Shown: positions 1 to 13,100 of the stretch, piece by piece
Position numbering within the stretch: position 1 is the stretch's first letter
Layout of the letters: each line of letters starts with the position of its first letter
Assembly: GCA_963921425.1 (NCBI GenBank)
Contig: OY992834.1
Location: 27,231,923-27,295,922 of the forward strand
Length of the DNA stretch: 64,000 bases
Origin: Dryas octopetala
Lineage: Eukaryota; Streptophyta; Magnoliopsida; Rosales; Rosaceae
Direction of reading: 5' to 3'
Notes under the pieces: model-generated
What the model saw: only the letters and a program-made list of their open reading frames with translations
What the model was told of the DNA's origin: nothing
Database searches by the model: none
Made by a program: the position numbers and the translations under genes

Positions 1-1507
1 CTCCAGATTTACTTGTAAAATCAAACCAACTTCAGTAAATACCACAAGTCAGAACACACCAAGGAATTGAGTGACACCCTATGCACTCAAAGGATCCATC
101 AATGTAGGCATCCCAGTGCTATCAACAACTAAAGTGGTGTGTGGACAGATTTAACAAACTTTCATTTAGCATTCATGGTCTAAGTTAACATGCTAAAGTG
201 AAGTGTGTGATCTTGTGAAGTTATTTTCGAATTAATAATCAGCAACACATAGGAAACAAATCACAAACAAGCCACACGATTGTTCACCCAGAAAACCACT
301 AACGGTTAAAACCTGGGGGTCTTTTCAGCTGACCAAGCAATCCACTAAAGAAGAAGTTCAATACAAAGGGAGCATACAGCACACAAGCTCAATCACTAAG
401 TCCTAGACTAAGTGGCAGCTTTCTTACCCCTTTGTGCAACTTCCATAAGCAAGGCAATCGGTCATTCATGAAGAAGGCAGCTCCAACTCCAAGCTCATCA
501 ACCCATGGCACCAATTCACACCAAGCCCAGTAGATTCATCAATGAATGAACATGATATGCCAATGTTGGATTCTTAAAAAGAAGATCAACCTTCTCAAGC
601 TAGAGGCATGAAAAGGTTGATACTGAATCCTTCAACTAAAATCTAAAATAAATGTGTTTGAAGAATATATAAAAAGATTTAAACACTCAAACCCATTTAG
701 AATTTTAGATGAAACAAACAAGTTCAGAAAATCATTTTGATTTTTAAGAATTAAATGAACATTTTCTGACTTGATAAAAAATGAGCACTCACCTCTGAAA
801 ATACCCAGGCATAAAACCACGAAAATACCCACTGAAAATGCTCATAGACACACCCCAAAAGATCTGAACAGAGTACATCATATACCCGTACACACACACA
901 CCATTTACATGTTTGCCCGAGCCACGTGGAAGCCAATCAATGGCTGTCCACAAGAGACGAATGAGGGGCATATTCCTTTTGTCCTAGAGGGGTATCCTAG
1001 TATTACTAAGGATAGGAATGAGGAGCTGTAAAAACGAATTTTGCTTTATTTTGCAAAAATCAGAAATGGAGAAGATGATGAATAGTGCTGAGGTGTGTGT
1101 AAGTGTGTGGCGTGAATGACTAAGATGCAATTAGATCTGATTGATACATTGGGGGAACCAAGTCATGTGCAATGCACATGTATGTTTAGTAAAAAACAGA
1201 GAATGGGCTTTCAATGAAATGGGCTTTAAAAGAAAAACCCGAAATGGCCCCACTGCAGTGTCTGTCACTGTATCAACCACTGTACGTGAAAAACATTGTT
1301 CTTTATGACTAGTCAAATGGACACAAAAATGATATTTTCATGAATTGAATGAAGTGCAGTATACCTTGAGTCTTGTTTATTCTTGACTTCTTCAATACAG
1401 CTGAACTTGTCCTTAATCTAGCCTAAAGCTTGTGAGTGATTAAATAAAAATAAATACAATGGTTTTGACAAGAAAAATATCCAATATAACAAATCATAGA
1501 AACTAAC
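1..1507. other. Unclassified spacer, no gene seen
   Basis: Only short chance reading frames occur here, on both strands. I see no terminal repeats, no recognisable protein motif and no RNA gene. The stretch from about 240 to 500 reads like repetitive DNA (a possible transposon or LTR interior cut by the window edge), but I cannot assign a family. The right edge is where homology to the AGP spacer begins. Confidence 0.5.
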
Positions 1508-1815
1508 AAAGGAGAAAGAGAAAAACAAAAAACAAAACCCTTATTCGTTTAATATAAAAAACATTTTGACGTTTAAGCTTTTCAATAAAGAAATAAAAGT
1601 CTAAAAACTGAATTTAATTATTACTTTAGTTATTATAAATTTAATTTGGGCCTCTTACAAACTTGGGCCTCTTAGATATAAACCTTGAACACCTTAGTTA
1701 TTACTTACTAGGCCTCTTCATACCATAGCTTTAAATTTAATTTTTTTAATATTATAATATATATAATTGGGCCCTAGGCGGTCGCCTCTCCAGCCCTTGC
1801 TCAGGGACGGCTCTG
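1508..1815. mobile_element. hAT element, right-end fragment
   Basis: This is the right-hand part of the hAT seen whole at 30584-31396. It ends in the same terminal sequence (CAGGGACGGCTCTG) and is followed by the same 8 bp target GTTCTACA (1816-1823). The left half is missing because the homologous block begins inside the element. Confidence 0.75.
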
Positions 1816-2424
1816 GTTCTACAGTTTAGACGTACTCATAATTGGAACAATTAATTTTTTCAATCACCCTTTAAAAATCATCTCTGAGAAAAATCAACCA
1901 AATTGAAATTTTTTTAGTCATATAACTGTTACAAAATAAACATATAGTTTTGATAACAATTAGACTCACTGTATATTTATTCAATAACAACTAGCTAACC
2001 AAACGATTTACATTGTGGTTGATTTTGCAAAGATGCATGATCTTTAAAATGAATAGTTATGATTATGAACCTACACAGTGAAACGACGTAATTCTAATTA
2101 ATTAGTATGAAATCAGTACACAAGGGATTAGTAGAGAATCCAAATCTTTTAGGTCATAATATCAAATATGTATTCTCGATCACAATTATTGTTTGAGTGC
2201 AAATTTGCTCACCGCCTTATTAAGATGGTGAGCTTTACCACCATATTGGGAGTCAGCCATGTGTCATGTGGAGGAGTAAAACTTCAATGTAACAGTTGCA
2301 TACACTCATTATCTCTATTTTCTCATCACGTAATTACAATTACAGGATGAGAGAGAGACATGTGGGTGTATTATACACCTGTAATAGTTAACTATTTAAA
2401 ATTAACATATTAAAATACTATTAT

Positions 2425-2427
<3 letters not shown>

Positions 2428-2469
<42 letters not shown>
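2428..2469. repeat. (GA)n microsatellite in spacer copy U0
   Basis: About 20 GA units. The same tract sits at the corresponding place in the other two spacer copies (near 31998-32048 and 45137-45178), so the repeat is older than the duplications. Confidence 0.95.
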
Positions 2470-2473
<4 letters not shown>

Positions 2474-2690
2474 AATTTAAAATAAATGAAAATACTATTA
2501 TTGGGTTTTTTATTTTAAATTTTTTTTATTATAATGATATTTTAATACGAGTTAATTACACTTACACCCCCTGAGGTTTATTGTTTTTTCGTATACACCC
2601 TCTGAGGTTTTAACAATTACACATACACCCTCCAAGGTTTCAAAACTGTTGCATATAACCCCCTATAGTCAGACGAAAAATTATGTAAAA

Positions 2691-4300
2691 AGACATGCTA
2701 AGGGGTTAAATGGCCTAATATTTTACTCAAGTGGTAAAATAACATTTTTTTTGTATTAAACATGAGGGGCATTGGTGCTTCAACATCTATTATAAAATAA
2801 CATTTTCCTTCACCAATAATTAAAGCATTTGTAGGCGTATTTCATGAGTATAGGTGTTTCTAAGTTCTAATTCGGGGAATGCTAGCATGCAACCTTTCCT
2901 TTTTACCTTCTTCTTTCAATCTTTTCCATATATCATGTAACACGTGGATTCCATTAACACTCAAAACTGAACTTTTAATGGATTCAAATTAAAACTAACA
3001 ATTCATTTTCAATTGTTACAATTTACTAACAATGCATTTAAAGTACAATTTAGACCATCTCCAACATACTCGGCAACTTGCTTTTCCTACTTCATTAGAT
3101 GTGCCACGTTGGAGAAATGAACTTTCAATAGACTCGACAATGCGGCTCTTCAAATCAATGACCCAATATCAGCCAGTCAGATTTATCAAGCAAATATTAG
3201 CTCTTCAAATTATTTTATGTTACTAAAATATTGAACATTGGGAATAGAAAAAAGTGAAAAGCAAAGCTGTAGTAAACAAGGAGTAAAATTTCAGATTTTA
3301 AAGAAATTTTCATTGAAATGTCAAGAAATTTTAAATTTTGATAAAAATTAAATAGAAACGATGGAAATTGCTATCAAAATACGAAAATTTTGAATGAAAC
3401 TTTACCATATGTTTATTTAACATATTATCTACTACATTGATAAAAAATATTAAAGAAATCAAATTATATAGTATGTCTCATATGATATAAGATGAATATA
3501 ATGCGCGCTGGAGGTAAATACTGTTAAATAAAATTAGTATATTCTTTGAGATATTATATAAGATATTAAGGTTTAGGCCCTTTAGGATATTTTTTATATA
3601 AAAATATATTAAAGTTTATGATTTAAAAACAACTAAACGAAACTCCAAAAGAGTCGAATCAAATCTCAAATCTTTTTTTTTTCTTTTCAATTGTCCAAAG
3701 GCCCCAAACCCCAATCAACCCTAAACCATTTTTTTTTCTTTCCTTGCTTTTCTTCCCCTGACTCCTTTTCTTCCCGTGACTTTTCTTCCCTCTAGGCTCT
3801 AACTCATTTCATTTCATTTTTTTTCTTTCTTTTTCCTTTCCTTCCTTTTCTTCCCCTGCCTTCTTTTCTTCTCGTGACTTTTATTCTTCCCTCTAGCTCA
3901 TTTCTCTCTCCTCCTCCCAGTACATTGCATCTCTTCTCTCTCCTCCCACTCCCTCCCCGATCTCTTCTCCCTCCCAGATCTCTTCTTTCTCATAACTCTT
4001 ACACAAACTTTGGATTTCCTTCAAGACCACAAAAAAAAATTACTAAATTCAAAAATTAAGAAATTTGAGCTTGTAAAAATGAAGGGGACCTGAGAAATAG
4101 AAAGGGGAAGGCAAAGGAAGAGCAAGTGGTGCAGACTGTGCAGTAAGTGAGCGAAGTTTTGCGAAATTTCGGCGAAATATTGACAAAATATTAACGAATA
4201 GATGATAAAATTTCCATGACCCAAAAAATCAAAATTTTATTCCTTGGTAGTAAAAAAAATGGAAGTCAAATTTGTTTTAAATTTTAAAGAAAAAGAAGAC
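2691..4300. other. AT-rich spacer with CT-rich stretch, no gene seen
   Basis: No supported gene. A pyrimidine-rich stretch at about 3680-4000, with repeated TTTTCTTCCC-like words, resembles a plant promoter or leader, but no coding exon follows. The segment right of 2691 has no counterpart in the other spacer copies. Confidence 0.5.
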
Positions 4301-4769
4301 AATAATATATTAATGAAATTTGAATAGTACTTTGGAGAAAAAATTTTAAAGTTGGAATTTTGACTCTTCAAACTGTAGGTTAATAACAGTAGAGTTTTAA
4401 AAGCTAAGTTTGCTTCTTCTCTGAGAGATACTCCTACAATTACAAGCACATGTTTAGTATGATTATATATGCAAAGCACGTGGTCATTATCACTAAGAAA
4501 TGTACTTATTTGGAGTCCATAAACATAACAGTAAGTTAAGTCGTTGAAAAATAAAAAGTATTCTGACATAATAGTTATTGCTTAATTTAGTCATAACACA
4601 GAAATTAAACTATAATCTAGATTTCGTCCATACAAGAAATATGTGAAAATAGTTAGCCCAATATATAGTTTCACGAAAATAATTAAACAATAATAATAAA
4701 AAAAAAAAGATTAACAACTATAGTGTAAAATTACAAACAACTTCCCCAAGAATATATAATGACTAAGCT

Positions 4770-5003
4770 AGGGCGAAGAGACATCTTCCTCAATAACACT
4801 AACAGGAGGGGGTCTCCACAGTTTGCTTGTCTTCCTGATGTTCAAAACCTTGCTTAAATCTATCATAGTTGGTGACTTCACTCGATTTAAACGGTCGCTC
4901 CCCCAACACCCTGAGAAGGTCTTCTTGGTGAACAACTTCCTTTTCAAGCAGCAATTCTGCAATTTGAGCCACTTGCTCGATCTTTGTGTTCCTCTATGAG
5001 TTC
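4770..5003 (-). pseudogene. FTSH3/10: FtsH (m-AAA protease) C-terminal fragment, copy a
   Basis: The minus strand encodes the C-terminal end of a plant mitochondrial AAA-protease of the FtsH3/FtsH10 (AFG3-like) type: [20 protein letters not shown], then [20 protein letters not shown]. The intact family is an inner-membrane, ATP-dependent zinc metalloprotease; only its non-catalytic C-terminal tail is present here. Compared with copy b there are four extra bases at about 4978-4981, which shift the frame upstream of the [10 protein letters not shown] segment. A stop follows soon after the conserved tail. No AAA domain or HEXXH zinc site is present. This is clearly a relic. Confidence 0.85.
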
Positions 5004-5491
5004 AAGTGTGCGTAAAAATAATATATTAATGAAATTTGAATCCTACTTTTGGAGTAAAAATTTTACTCTCCAAATTGCCAAATAGGTTATTAAAGTAGAG
5101 TTTTAAGAGCTAAGTTTGCTTCTTCGCTAAGAGATACTCTTACAATTACAATACCAAAAGCATGCGTTTAGTACGATTATATATATGCAAAGCACGTGGT
5201 CATTATCACTAAGAAATGTACTTATTTGGAGTCCATAAACATCACATGTGATGTACAGTAGAGTTAAGTCGCTGAAAATAAAAAGTATTTTGACATAATT
5301 ATAGTTATTGCTTTAGTCATGACACAGAAATTAAAGTACAATCCAGATTTCGTCCATACAAGAAATATGTGAAAATAGTTAGCACAATAGTTTCACGAAA
5401 ATAATTAAACAATAATTAAGAAAAAAAAAGAGGATTAACAACTATAGTGTAAAATTACAAACAACTTCCCGAAAAATATATAATGACTAAG

Positions 5492-5705
5492 CTAGGGCGA
5501 AAGAGCCATCTTCCTCAATAACACCAACAGGAGGGGGTCTCCACAATTTGCTCGTGTTTCTGATGTTCCAAAACCTTGCTTAAATCTATCATAGTTGGTG
5601 ACTTCACTCGATTTAAACGGTCGCTCCCCCAACACCCTGAGAAGGTCTTCTTGGTGAACAACTTCCTTTTCAAGCAGCAATTCTGCAATTTGAGCCACTT
5701 GCTCT
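5492..5705 (-). pseudogene. FTSH3/10: FtsH (m-AAA protease) C-terminal fragment, copy b
   Basis: On the minus strand this reads [43 protein letters not shown], and then drifts out of the family frame after a one-base change just beyond KQGF, ending at a stop at 5492. It is the direct continuation of the exon at 18540-18794. A CACTA transposon (5706-18536) with a TCT target duplication splits the two halves within the codons for the EEHKE/QVAQ stretch. It is non-functional as it stands. Assignment to the plant FtsH3/10 group rests on the GERPFKS and NYDRFKQGF words. Confidence 0.85.
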
Positions 5706-7188
5706 CACTACACCATTCATTGCTTATGATCACTATTTTTTTCTGTTAGCTATTGGTGCAGTAGCCACTATCAATAGTTTTGATTTAGCCATTGCCACCC
5801 TGCAGTCACCATTAAGCTGATGGTTGTTCAGAATGGGGTGGCAAAGTGGCTAAGCAAACCATTTTTTTGGAATGGTGGAGTTTATAGACCAAAACTGTAC
5901 TTTTCTGCTGATAAGTTCTGCCTCCACCAATGTTGCAGATAGTTACTCAATTTGTAGAACATTTATATTATTAAACAATCTCCATGGACTTTGGTGACTA
6001 ATTAATTAGGATTCAAAATGCATTTTGCCACCAAATTAAAATTGCAGCTATTTGAACTGCAGTTTTTCAGTTCTGGGCTATTTGCAGACCCTTTTCCCAC
6101 CCTATTATTTTCCAATGGTGCTTGCTGATACTTACATTGCAACAAGAATTATGCACAAAGTCAGACCACAACACAATGTCAATTAAATCTTACATTACAA
6201 CTCATTCCATGCAGGAATTCATAAGTTTTCTTTACACCAATTTACAAAAGAATACAACCGAAAGGGAAAAACTGACCCTCATAACTAGAGAACCCCCACA
6301 TTGCCAAAAACATATAGATCAATGTATACAGAGAAAAAAATAATCTAACGTACACTAGAGCTATCAACAACTCATGGACATTTGCATTTGTTGGTGTTTA
6401 GAGCACTAGATCCCGCTGTTTTCCTCACAACCTTCCAAGTTTACATCCTACAATTCACAAAAAAAAAAAAACAGAGATAGTGAAGAAAATTGTAACAACT
6501 TTATTCACCCAATAAGTTATATAAAATGTCTTCATCCTTACCAATAACAGTAAATTGTTATTATCAATCTTATAGTATAACATTGCAAGATATGACAAGA
6601 AAGTCAATAACAGTGAGTGTGAAGGCATGACATTCCATCTTTAAATTGTTTAATTAAGAAAGAATTAAGCAGCTTGAAATAGAAACCTGAATGGAGGTTG
6701 CTCAGTCAATTAATGAGCAACCTGAATGGAGGTTGCTCATTGCAGTCCTGAATGGAGGTTGTTTAATGAGATGCATACCTCATTAAATAGAAACCTTTCA
6801 TTTTTTTTACTTTGCTCATTGCAGTCCTTCTATCACCTGCACACTAAGCAGCTTGAAACAAACCGAATCAAATCAGCTCATTGCAGCCTACACTTAAGGA
6901 AGGAAAGCTGATATATGATAAAATTAAAACTTCTACTCATTAATTGCTTCGCATAGAATGAACCTGTGCCTGCATTGCAAGATATTGAGGACAACATCAT
7001 TAGGATCAACTGCACATGAACATTCAGCACAACCCATGTCCTCTCTTCTTCCTTATTTCATCAATTTCCATTTCCCATATTGTTCAAAGGCACATAAAAA
7101 TCCTCCTACAATTGAGTAGAAAAAAAAAAAAGCAAATGAATTCTTCCACTTAACTAAAAAAATCAATAAAGCAGTAAAAAACCATATC

Positions 7189-9891
7189 TGTGAGACCCAA
7201 AATTTTCCAAATTTATTTTGGGATTTTTCTTTAATTTCTAGAATTTTTCTAGAAATTTGTTTGGCGGAAAATCGTATTTTTCACCTTAAGCTTTAATTGT
7301 TTGACCAACTTTAACTAGAGTTTGGACCCAAGTTAGACCTTTAAAAGGTGGTACTTTTACTCACGAATCCAACGGAGCAAGTCTCGTATTATTCCGAGTC
7401 CGGAAAATTATTTTACGAATTTCCCAAAATTTCATTTTTAAAAGCATTTTATCTTAATTTGTGGAGCTTGAAATTTTCGAAATTTTTCTAAAGGGCAAAT
7501 TGGTAATTTGACCTCATAGTTAATTAGTACTAGTCGATACGAGTCCGTAGTATTTTTCGGGGTATTTTTCTGAGTCCCGAGCTATTTTTAATTAATTTTT
7601 GAAGTTGGGGAATTTATGAAAAAGAAAAATAAAATAGGAAATCACCAGATCGCGCCACGTGGCACGATCTGGAGCGTCCATCGCTGCATGGCAGCAAGAT
7701 CTGATGGCTGCATGTGCAGCCAAGTGTCAAAGCCTTCGCCACGTGTCAATTTCTCATTGGTCAAAATTATGACGGTTGACTTGAGTCAACCCAGTCAACT
7801 CGGATGAGTCAACCGAGTTGACTCACTCACTCTTCCTATAAATAGTGGCGTGAACCCCAGCTGATCCTCACAAATTCAGCCGCACGCTTCCCAAGAGAGA
7901 GCTTCTCTCTCCTCTCTCCTCCTTTCTCTCTCTTCTCCAATCTTGTTTTGAGTTTATCTTGAGTTCTGGAGCTCCGATCGACGATCCGATTTCGCCTACG
8001 CGATCGTGGCGACGAGCTCTTCAATTCTAGTAGTGTGAAGACTATGTTTTGGTGAAGTTTTAAAAAAATCATTTCTGAGCTCCATAGGTAATTTCTTGAT
8101 CCCTATCGAATTTCTGCTAAAATTTTGTTAAATAAATCTCTTGTTAATTAGGCTATTTTAATCTTATTATTTAGCAAGTCTAGTAGTACCGAGACTCTGC
8201 TCGTGGGAAGTCTTCAACAGGTATACCCTTAACCCAGCTTATTTAATTTGCTGTTGTTTAAGTGGTGGTTATAGACGAAACACCGTTTAACTGTTGTTAT
8301 TAAATGAATTTAATAAATATTGAGGCCATATCAGTGGTAACCAAATAACGTGATGACTAAGGTCAGTCCATGAGCATACATGCGTTGGGTACTGAGCCAG
8401 AGCTCCCTCAGTTTCCCCATGCACTGACCTGGTCACGTTGTAAGGTTCATATCTGATCAACCTCCTCGACAATAAATTAAAATAAACTTAGAAACCACAC
8501 GGTCTGACATGACTGTCTGCCTCGGGGAGCAGGGTCATGCCGGATCAAGAATTTAGAGAAGCCTAGCAAGTTACGCTAGTGCCAAACCTCTAAATTTTAC
8601 CTGGTCTTAACAGACAAGGTCGAGAGTACGTTTAGTACGTTCCTAATAGCTGTCGTCGGATTCGGATCTCCAGTTTCCCAACAGGTACAAGTGGGACCCA
8701 GACACAGGAAAGGGATCAGGCAAGGGACACACTTTGGTAAAACAGGTAGGGGGAAAGTACCATATCCCGGTTATTGGATTTCCTGCCTATTTTCGTACTA
8801 TATGTATATGAAAATGTCTTTCACAGAGAATGTGCATGATTTTTGTATGGCATATTTGTGTGATTTTCTGTGTGATACCTTGAACGACCTGAGAGTAACG
8901 GGCACGTGTTGTGACCTTGGGTTTCGATCCCCTAAACCTCCGGAGGGGTAAGTACGGACTGGTTAGTCGAATGTCCTTCTGGGGAGGCTAACCAATGTGG
9001 TATTACCAGGTAAATGGATACTCTCACCACAGTATCGAGGTGGTGGTTGAATTTCCGATACTGGTGGTTGGCCTGTATGTGATCGGTCGCAGGTATGTTT
9101 CTGAACTATGTCACGTGACAGGAAGGATTTTCACTGAAAAAGATGTATGAGCATGCAAAGGCTTTACTCACTGATTATTGGCATAATTATCTTTATCATT
9201 ACTGGCTTTGGTTACAATATTATTGATATTGATACCCTGTTTTTGGGTGTGCATTGCTTTTAAACTGTTTTCCTTGAAATCCTATATTTTCGAGTATTGT
9301 TTCAAACCTAACCAGGATTTTCCCTCGAGGGGAAGCGATGAACGTATGTGACGCTTACCCCCTACTGTACTCTTGTGAGTGCAGATAATCCAGTTGTTGG
9401 AGACCAAGATTGAGGTCGTGGGTGTGGCACTTGCAGCTTGTCAGTTTCAGTCTTGCTATCTGGTTTAGATCCTTTCTTTGGATCTGTGGTGGTGTTTCTC
9501 TTTCATCCTCGTAGGTGGCATATCCCAATGGCTATCCATGAGTCCAATTTGTTGCACCACTTTGTTGAAGACTGAATCACTCTGGCGTGGGTTGGACTAT
9601 CCTGACATATCTGTTTATCTACTGTTTTATTATGTAGCATTAGGGTTAGTGTATTTGAAACATATAACCCTCACGGGTTGGTACTCTTTACTATTATTTA
9701 TAATGTGAGGTATTTTCAGTAATTTCTTTCGCTGTATTTTTACTACTCTGATCCAACCCGGGTTCTTCAATAAAAAGGGCTTAACTCGTTTTAAAGAGCT
9801 TGGGAATATAATACTCGGGGTAAGGGGTATTATAGTCTCAAGATCTTTAAGACGAGTGCCGCTGTGGTGTTCCCAGTTTCGGGGCGTCACA
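7189..9891 (+). repeat. 5' LTR of the Ty3/gypsy element
   Basis: 2,703 bp, beginning TGTGAGACCC and ending GGGGCGTCACA. A TATA-like box (TATAAATAG, near 7838) is followed by a CAGCCGCACG word and a CT-rich leader (about 7890-7940), as expected for the LTR promoter and transcript start. Confidence 0.95.
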
Positions 9892-9898
9892 GAAAAAG

Positions 9899-9910
9899 TG
9901 GTATCAGAGC
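9899..9910 (+). other. Primer-binding site, initiator-Met tRNA type
   Basis: TGGTATCAGAGC lies seven bases after the 5' LTR end. This is the standard primer site of plant LTR elements. A short (AAT)n run follows at about 9943-9972. Confidence 0.9.
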
Positions 9911-9942
9911 GGTACGACCCAAAAAAAAAAAAAAAAAAAGAG

Positions 9943-9978
<36 letters not shown>

Positions 9979-10172
9979 GATAACTTTGTAAGATTGTTAG
10001 TAGATTATTTTTACTAATATGCAGGATATGCCAACCCAGAGCCGATTCAGCAGATTCTTTCGAAGTTTCCAACCAAACACATTCTTCGATAAGTCTTTCC
10101 CTTGAAACACTTTTGTTCCTTGTATTACTTGTGTCAATCATTCCCTTATTTGTTTTCAGTCTTGCTGACAAG

Positions 10173-13100
10173 ATGCCACCCCGTTTCGATCGAACTAACA
10201 GTAATGCCAATAATCGGTTCGACCCGCAACAAATGGCTGAATTTATACAGGCTTTCTTTGCTCAACAAGCTGGTAACCGTCTCACTCCCGCTGAACGTGA
10301 AGATAAGCGACGAGGCGAGTACTTAGATCGTTTCCTTAGGACTAAGCCGATGAAGTTTCACGGAAGTTCTGAACCCGATTTAGCTGAGAGTTGGGTTACG
10401 CACATCGAGAAGAAGCTCGAGTCGATTAACGCACCAGATGAGTACAAGATCTGGCTAGCTACACATGTGTTTGAAGGCGAAGCTGACGGATGGTGGAGAT
10501 GCATTAGGCACCGAGAAAATATTAACACTATGACTTGGGAAGGATTTAGGGAATTGTTCTACGACAGATATTTTCCCGAGCCACTGCAAATGACAAAGAT
10601 GAAGGAATTCATGGATCTAGAGCAGGGAAACATGACTGTTTCTGAATACGTGGGAAAGTTTACTGAACTTGGACGTTTCGTCCCATCTACCATGAATGAT
10701 GAGAAGGCAAAGACTGTCAGATTTCTGCAAGGTCTGAAGAACGGGATTCGCCAATACTTGGCAAGTCAAAGGTTTACAGTTTTCAAAGATGTGGTCAATG
10801 CTGCTTATGCTCAGGAGCAGGATTTCCTTGCAACTAGACAGAAAGGGGAAATTGCGAGGTCTGAGGGAACAAGACTAGGAAAAAGAAGAAATTTTCAGAG
10901 GGGAGGACCCTCCCGAAACCAAAGAAACTGGAAGAAGACTAGACTTCAAATTTGTTTCCAGTGTGGAGGTGAAGGCCACTACAGAAATAATTGTCCTACT
11001 AGAACACAGCAGAATGCCCCCAGGCCACAACCACAGATACAGGCTGTACCACAACCATTTAGAGCTCAACCATTGCAACATGCACTACCACAACCCAACA
11101 ATCGTGGAGGACAAGGAAGAGGTGGCGGAGGAAGACCACAACCAGCTAGAGGAGGACGAGTTTTTGCAGTAAGAGCTAACCAGGAAGAAGCCCCACTTGA
11201 CGGTACTATACTGCTCTTTAATACTGAAGTAAGAATTTTGTTTGATACGGGTGCTTCACATTCATTTGTCTCTGTTAGCTTTACTGAGAAATTAGGATTG
11301 CATGCTGAACCTTTAGCTGAAACCATCCACATGAGTACACCCATTGGAACAACAACCGAAGTAGATAGAATTTACCAATCTTGCCAACTAGTAGTCCAAG
11401 GCCGAGTCTTGACAGCAAACCTATACCCTTTGAACATGGATTACTACGACCTTATTCTAGGAATGGATTGGTTACAAGAAAATCAGGCACAGATCGATTG
11501 TGAGAAAAGAAAGGTGAAGGTAGTCACGAGTAACAGAGAAGAGGTGATCATCCGATTGCACAAACCGCTACAACCCATCAACCCATTGCTGAGAGTTTGT
11601 TTCAAAAGCAAGAGAGCTATGCTATGCTATTCACTCATCATTTCCACACAAGCCAAGCAGAAGGAAGATAAACCAATACCAGTGGTAGACGAATACCCAG
11701 ACGTTTTTCCAGAAGATCTGCCCGGAATCCCACCAACAAGAGAAGTAGAATTCAAGATTAAACTTGTACCAGGCACTCACCCTATTTCAATCCCGCCCTA
11801 CCGCATGGCACCAGCCGAGATGGTGGAGCTGAAGAAGCAATTAGACGACTTGAAGGAGAAGGGCTTTATCAGAGAAAGTATATCACCATGGGGAGCCCCT
11901 GTTCTATTTGCCAAAAAGCATGATGGAACATTGCGACTCTGCATAGACTACCGGAAGCTGAACCAAGTCACAATCAAGAACAAGTATCCATTGCCTAGAA
12001 TTGACGAGCTATTTGATCAACTTAGTGGAGCGAAGTACTTCTCAAAGATTGATCTCAGATCCGGCTACCATCAACTCAGAGTTCGAGACGAAGACGTCCC
12101 AAAGACTGCTTTTCGTACCAGATACGGACATTATGAGTTCGTTGTGATGCCGTTTGGATTGACAAATGCACCTGCCGCATTCATGGACCTGATGAACCGA
12201 GCATTCCGTCCATACTTGGACAAATTTGTTATTGTCTTCATCAACGACATCCTGATTTACTCCAAGAGTAAGGAAGAGCATGAAGAGCATCTGAGAATTG
12301 TTCTACAGACATTACTTCAAAAGCAACTTTACGCCAAGAAGTCAAAATGTGGATTTTGGCTGAAAGAGGTACAATTCCTTGGCCACATCATCTCAGAAAA
12401 AGGATTATCTCCTGATCCCAAGAAGATCGAAGCAGTTCTGAATTGGGAACAACCGAAGAGCATGACAGAAGTCCGTAGTTTTCTTGGATTAGCAGGTTAT
12501 TACAGAAGGTTTGTAGAAGGTTTTTCCAAGATTGCTACCCCGATGACTCGACTACTCAGAAAAGGATTCAAGTTTGAATGGAACGAGAAGTGTGAAGAAG
12601 CATTCCAAGAGCTCAAGAAACGACTGACAACTGCCCCAGTGTTAGTCTTACCCAACAATGAAGATCCTTATGAAGTCTACACCGACGCGTCCATAATAGG
12701 AGTCGGATGTGTACTGATGCAGAATGGGCGAGTGATAGCCTATGCCTCAAGACAGTTGAAGGAATATGAAAAGAATTATCCAACTCATGATTTGGAGTTA
12801 GCCGCTGTTGTGCACGCTCTAAAGATCTGGAGATGCTACTTGTATGGAGGCCGATTCACTGTTTTCTCAGATCACAAGAGCCTCAAGCATATATTCACTC
12901 AGAGAGATCTGAATTTGCGACAACGACGCTGGATGGAGTATCTTAAAGATTATGATTTTGAATTACAGTATCATCCAGGAAAAGCCAACAAAGTAGCTGA
13001 TGCACTGAGCAGGAAGAAAAACACTCTAGCCAGTTTATTGATGGCTGAACGGGAGATCCTACAGACTTTGGATCAGTACAAAGTCAACGTACGCCATGAT

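Larger units (their letters stand above)
1508..2690 (+). repeat. AGP-spacer copy U0 (paralogue of 31062-32290)
   Basis: This block matches 31062-32290 nearly base for base and, from about 1816 on, also matches 44518-45250. It contains the right end of an 813 bp hAT element, then AT-rich spacer, then a GA microsatellite at the same relative place as in the other copies. Homology stops abruptly on both sides. It shows that the AGP array once extended leftwards, or that a spacer piece was copied here. No gene lies inside it. Confidence 0.85.
4301..5705. repeat. Tandem duplication of FtsH 3' end and flank (about 0.7 kb x 2)
   Basis: Copy a runs from 4301 to about 5013 and copy b from 5017 to 5705, where it is cut by a CACTA element and resumes at 18540. 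Both hold the last coding part of an FtsH protease gene on the minus strand plus about 450 bp of its 3' flank. They differ at many scattered positions and small indels, so the duplication is not very recent. Confidence 0.85.

Noticed and set aside
2428-2469. GA tract considered as a regulatory element
   Set aside because: It lies in spacer far from any gene in U0 and is simply a conserved microsatellite.
9899-9910. tRNA-like sequence TGGTATCAGAGC
   Set aside because: It is the primer-binding site of an LTR element, not a tRNA gene; no cloverleaf follows. The same applies at 50558-50569.
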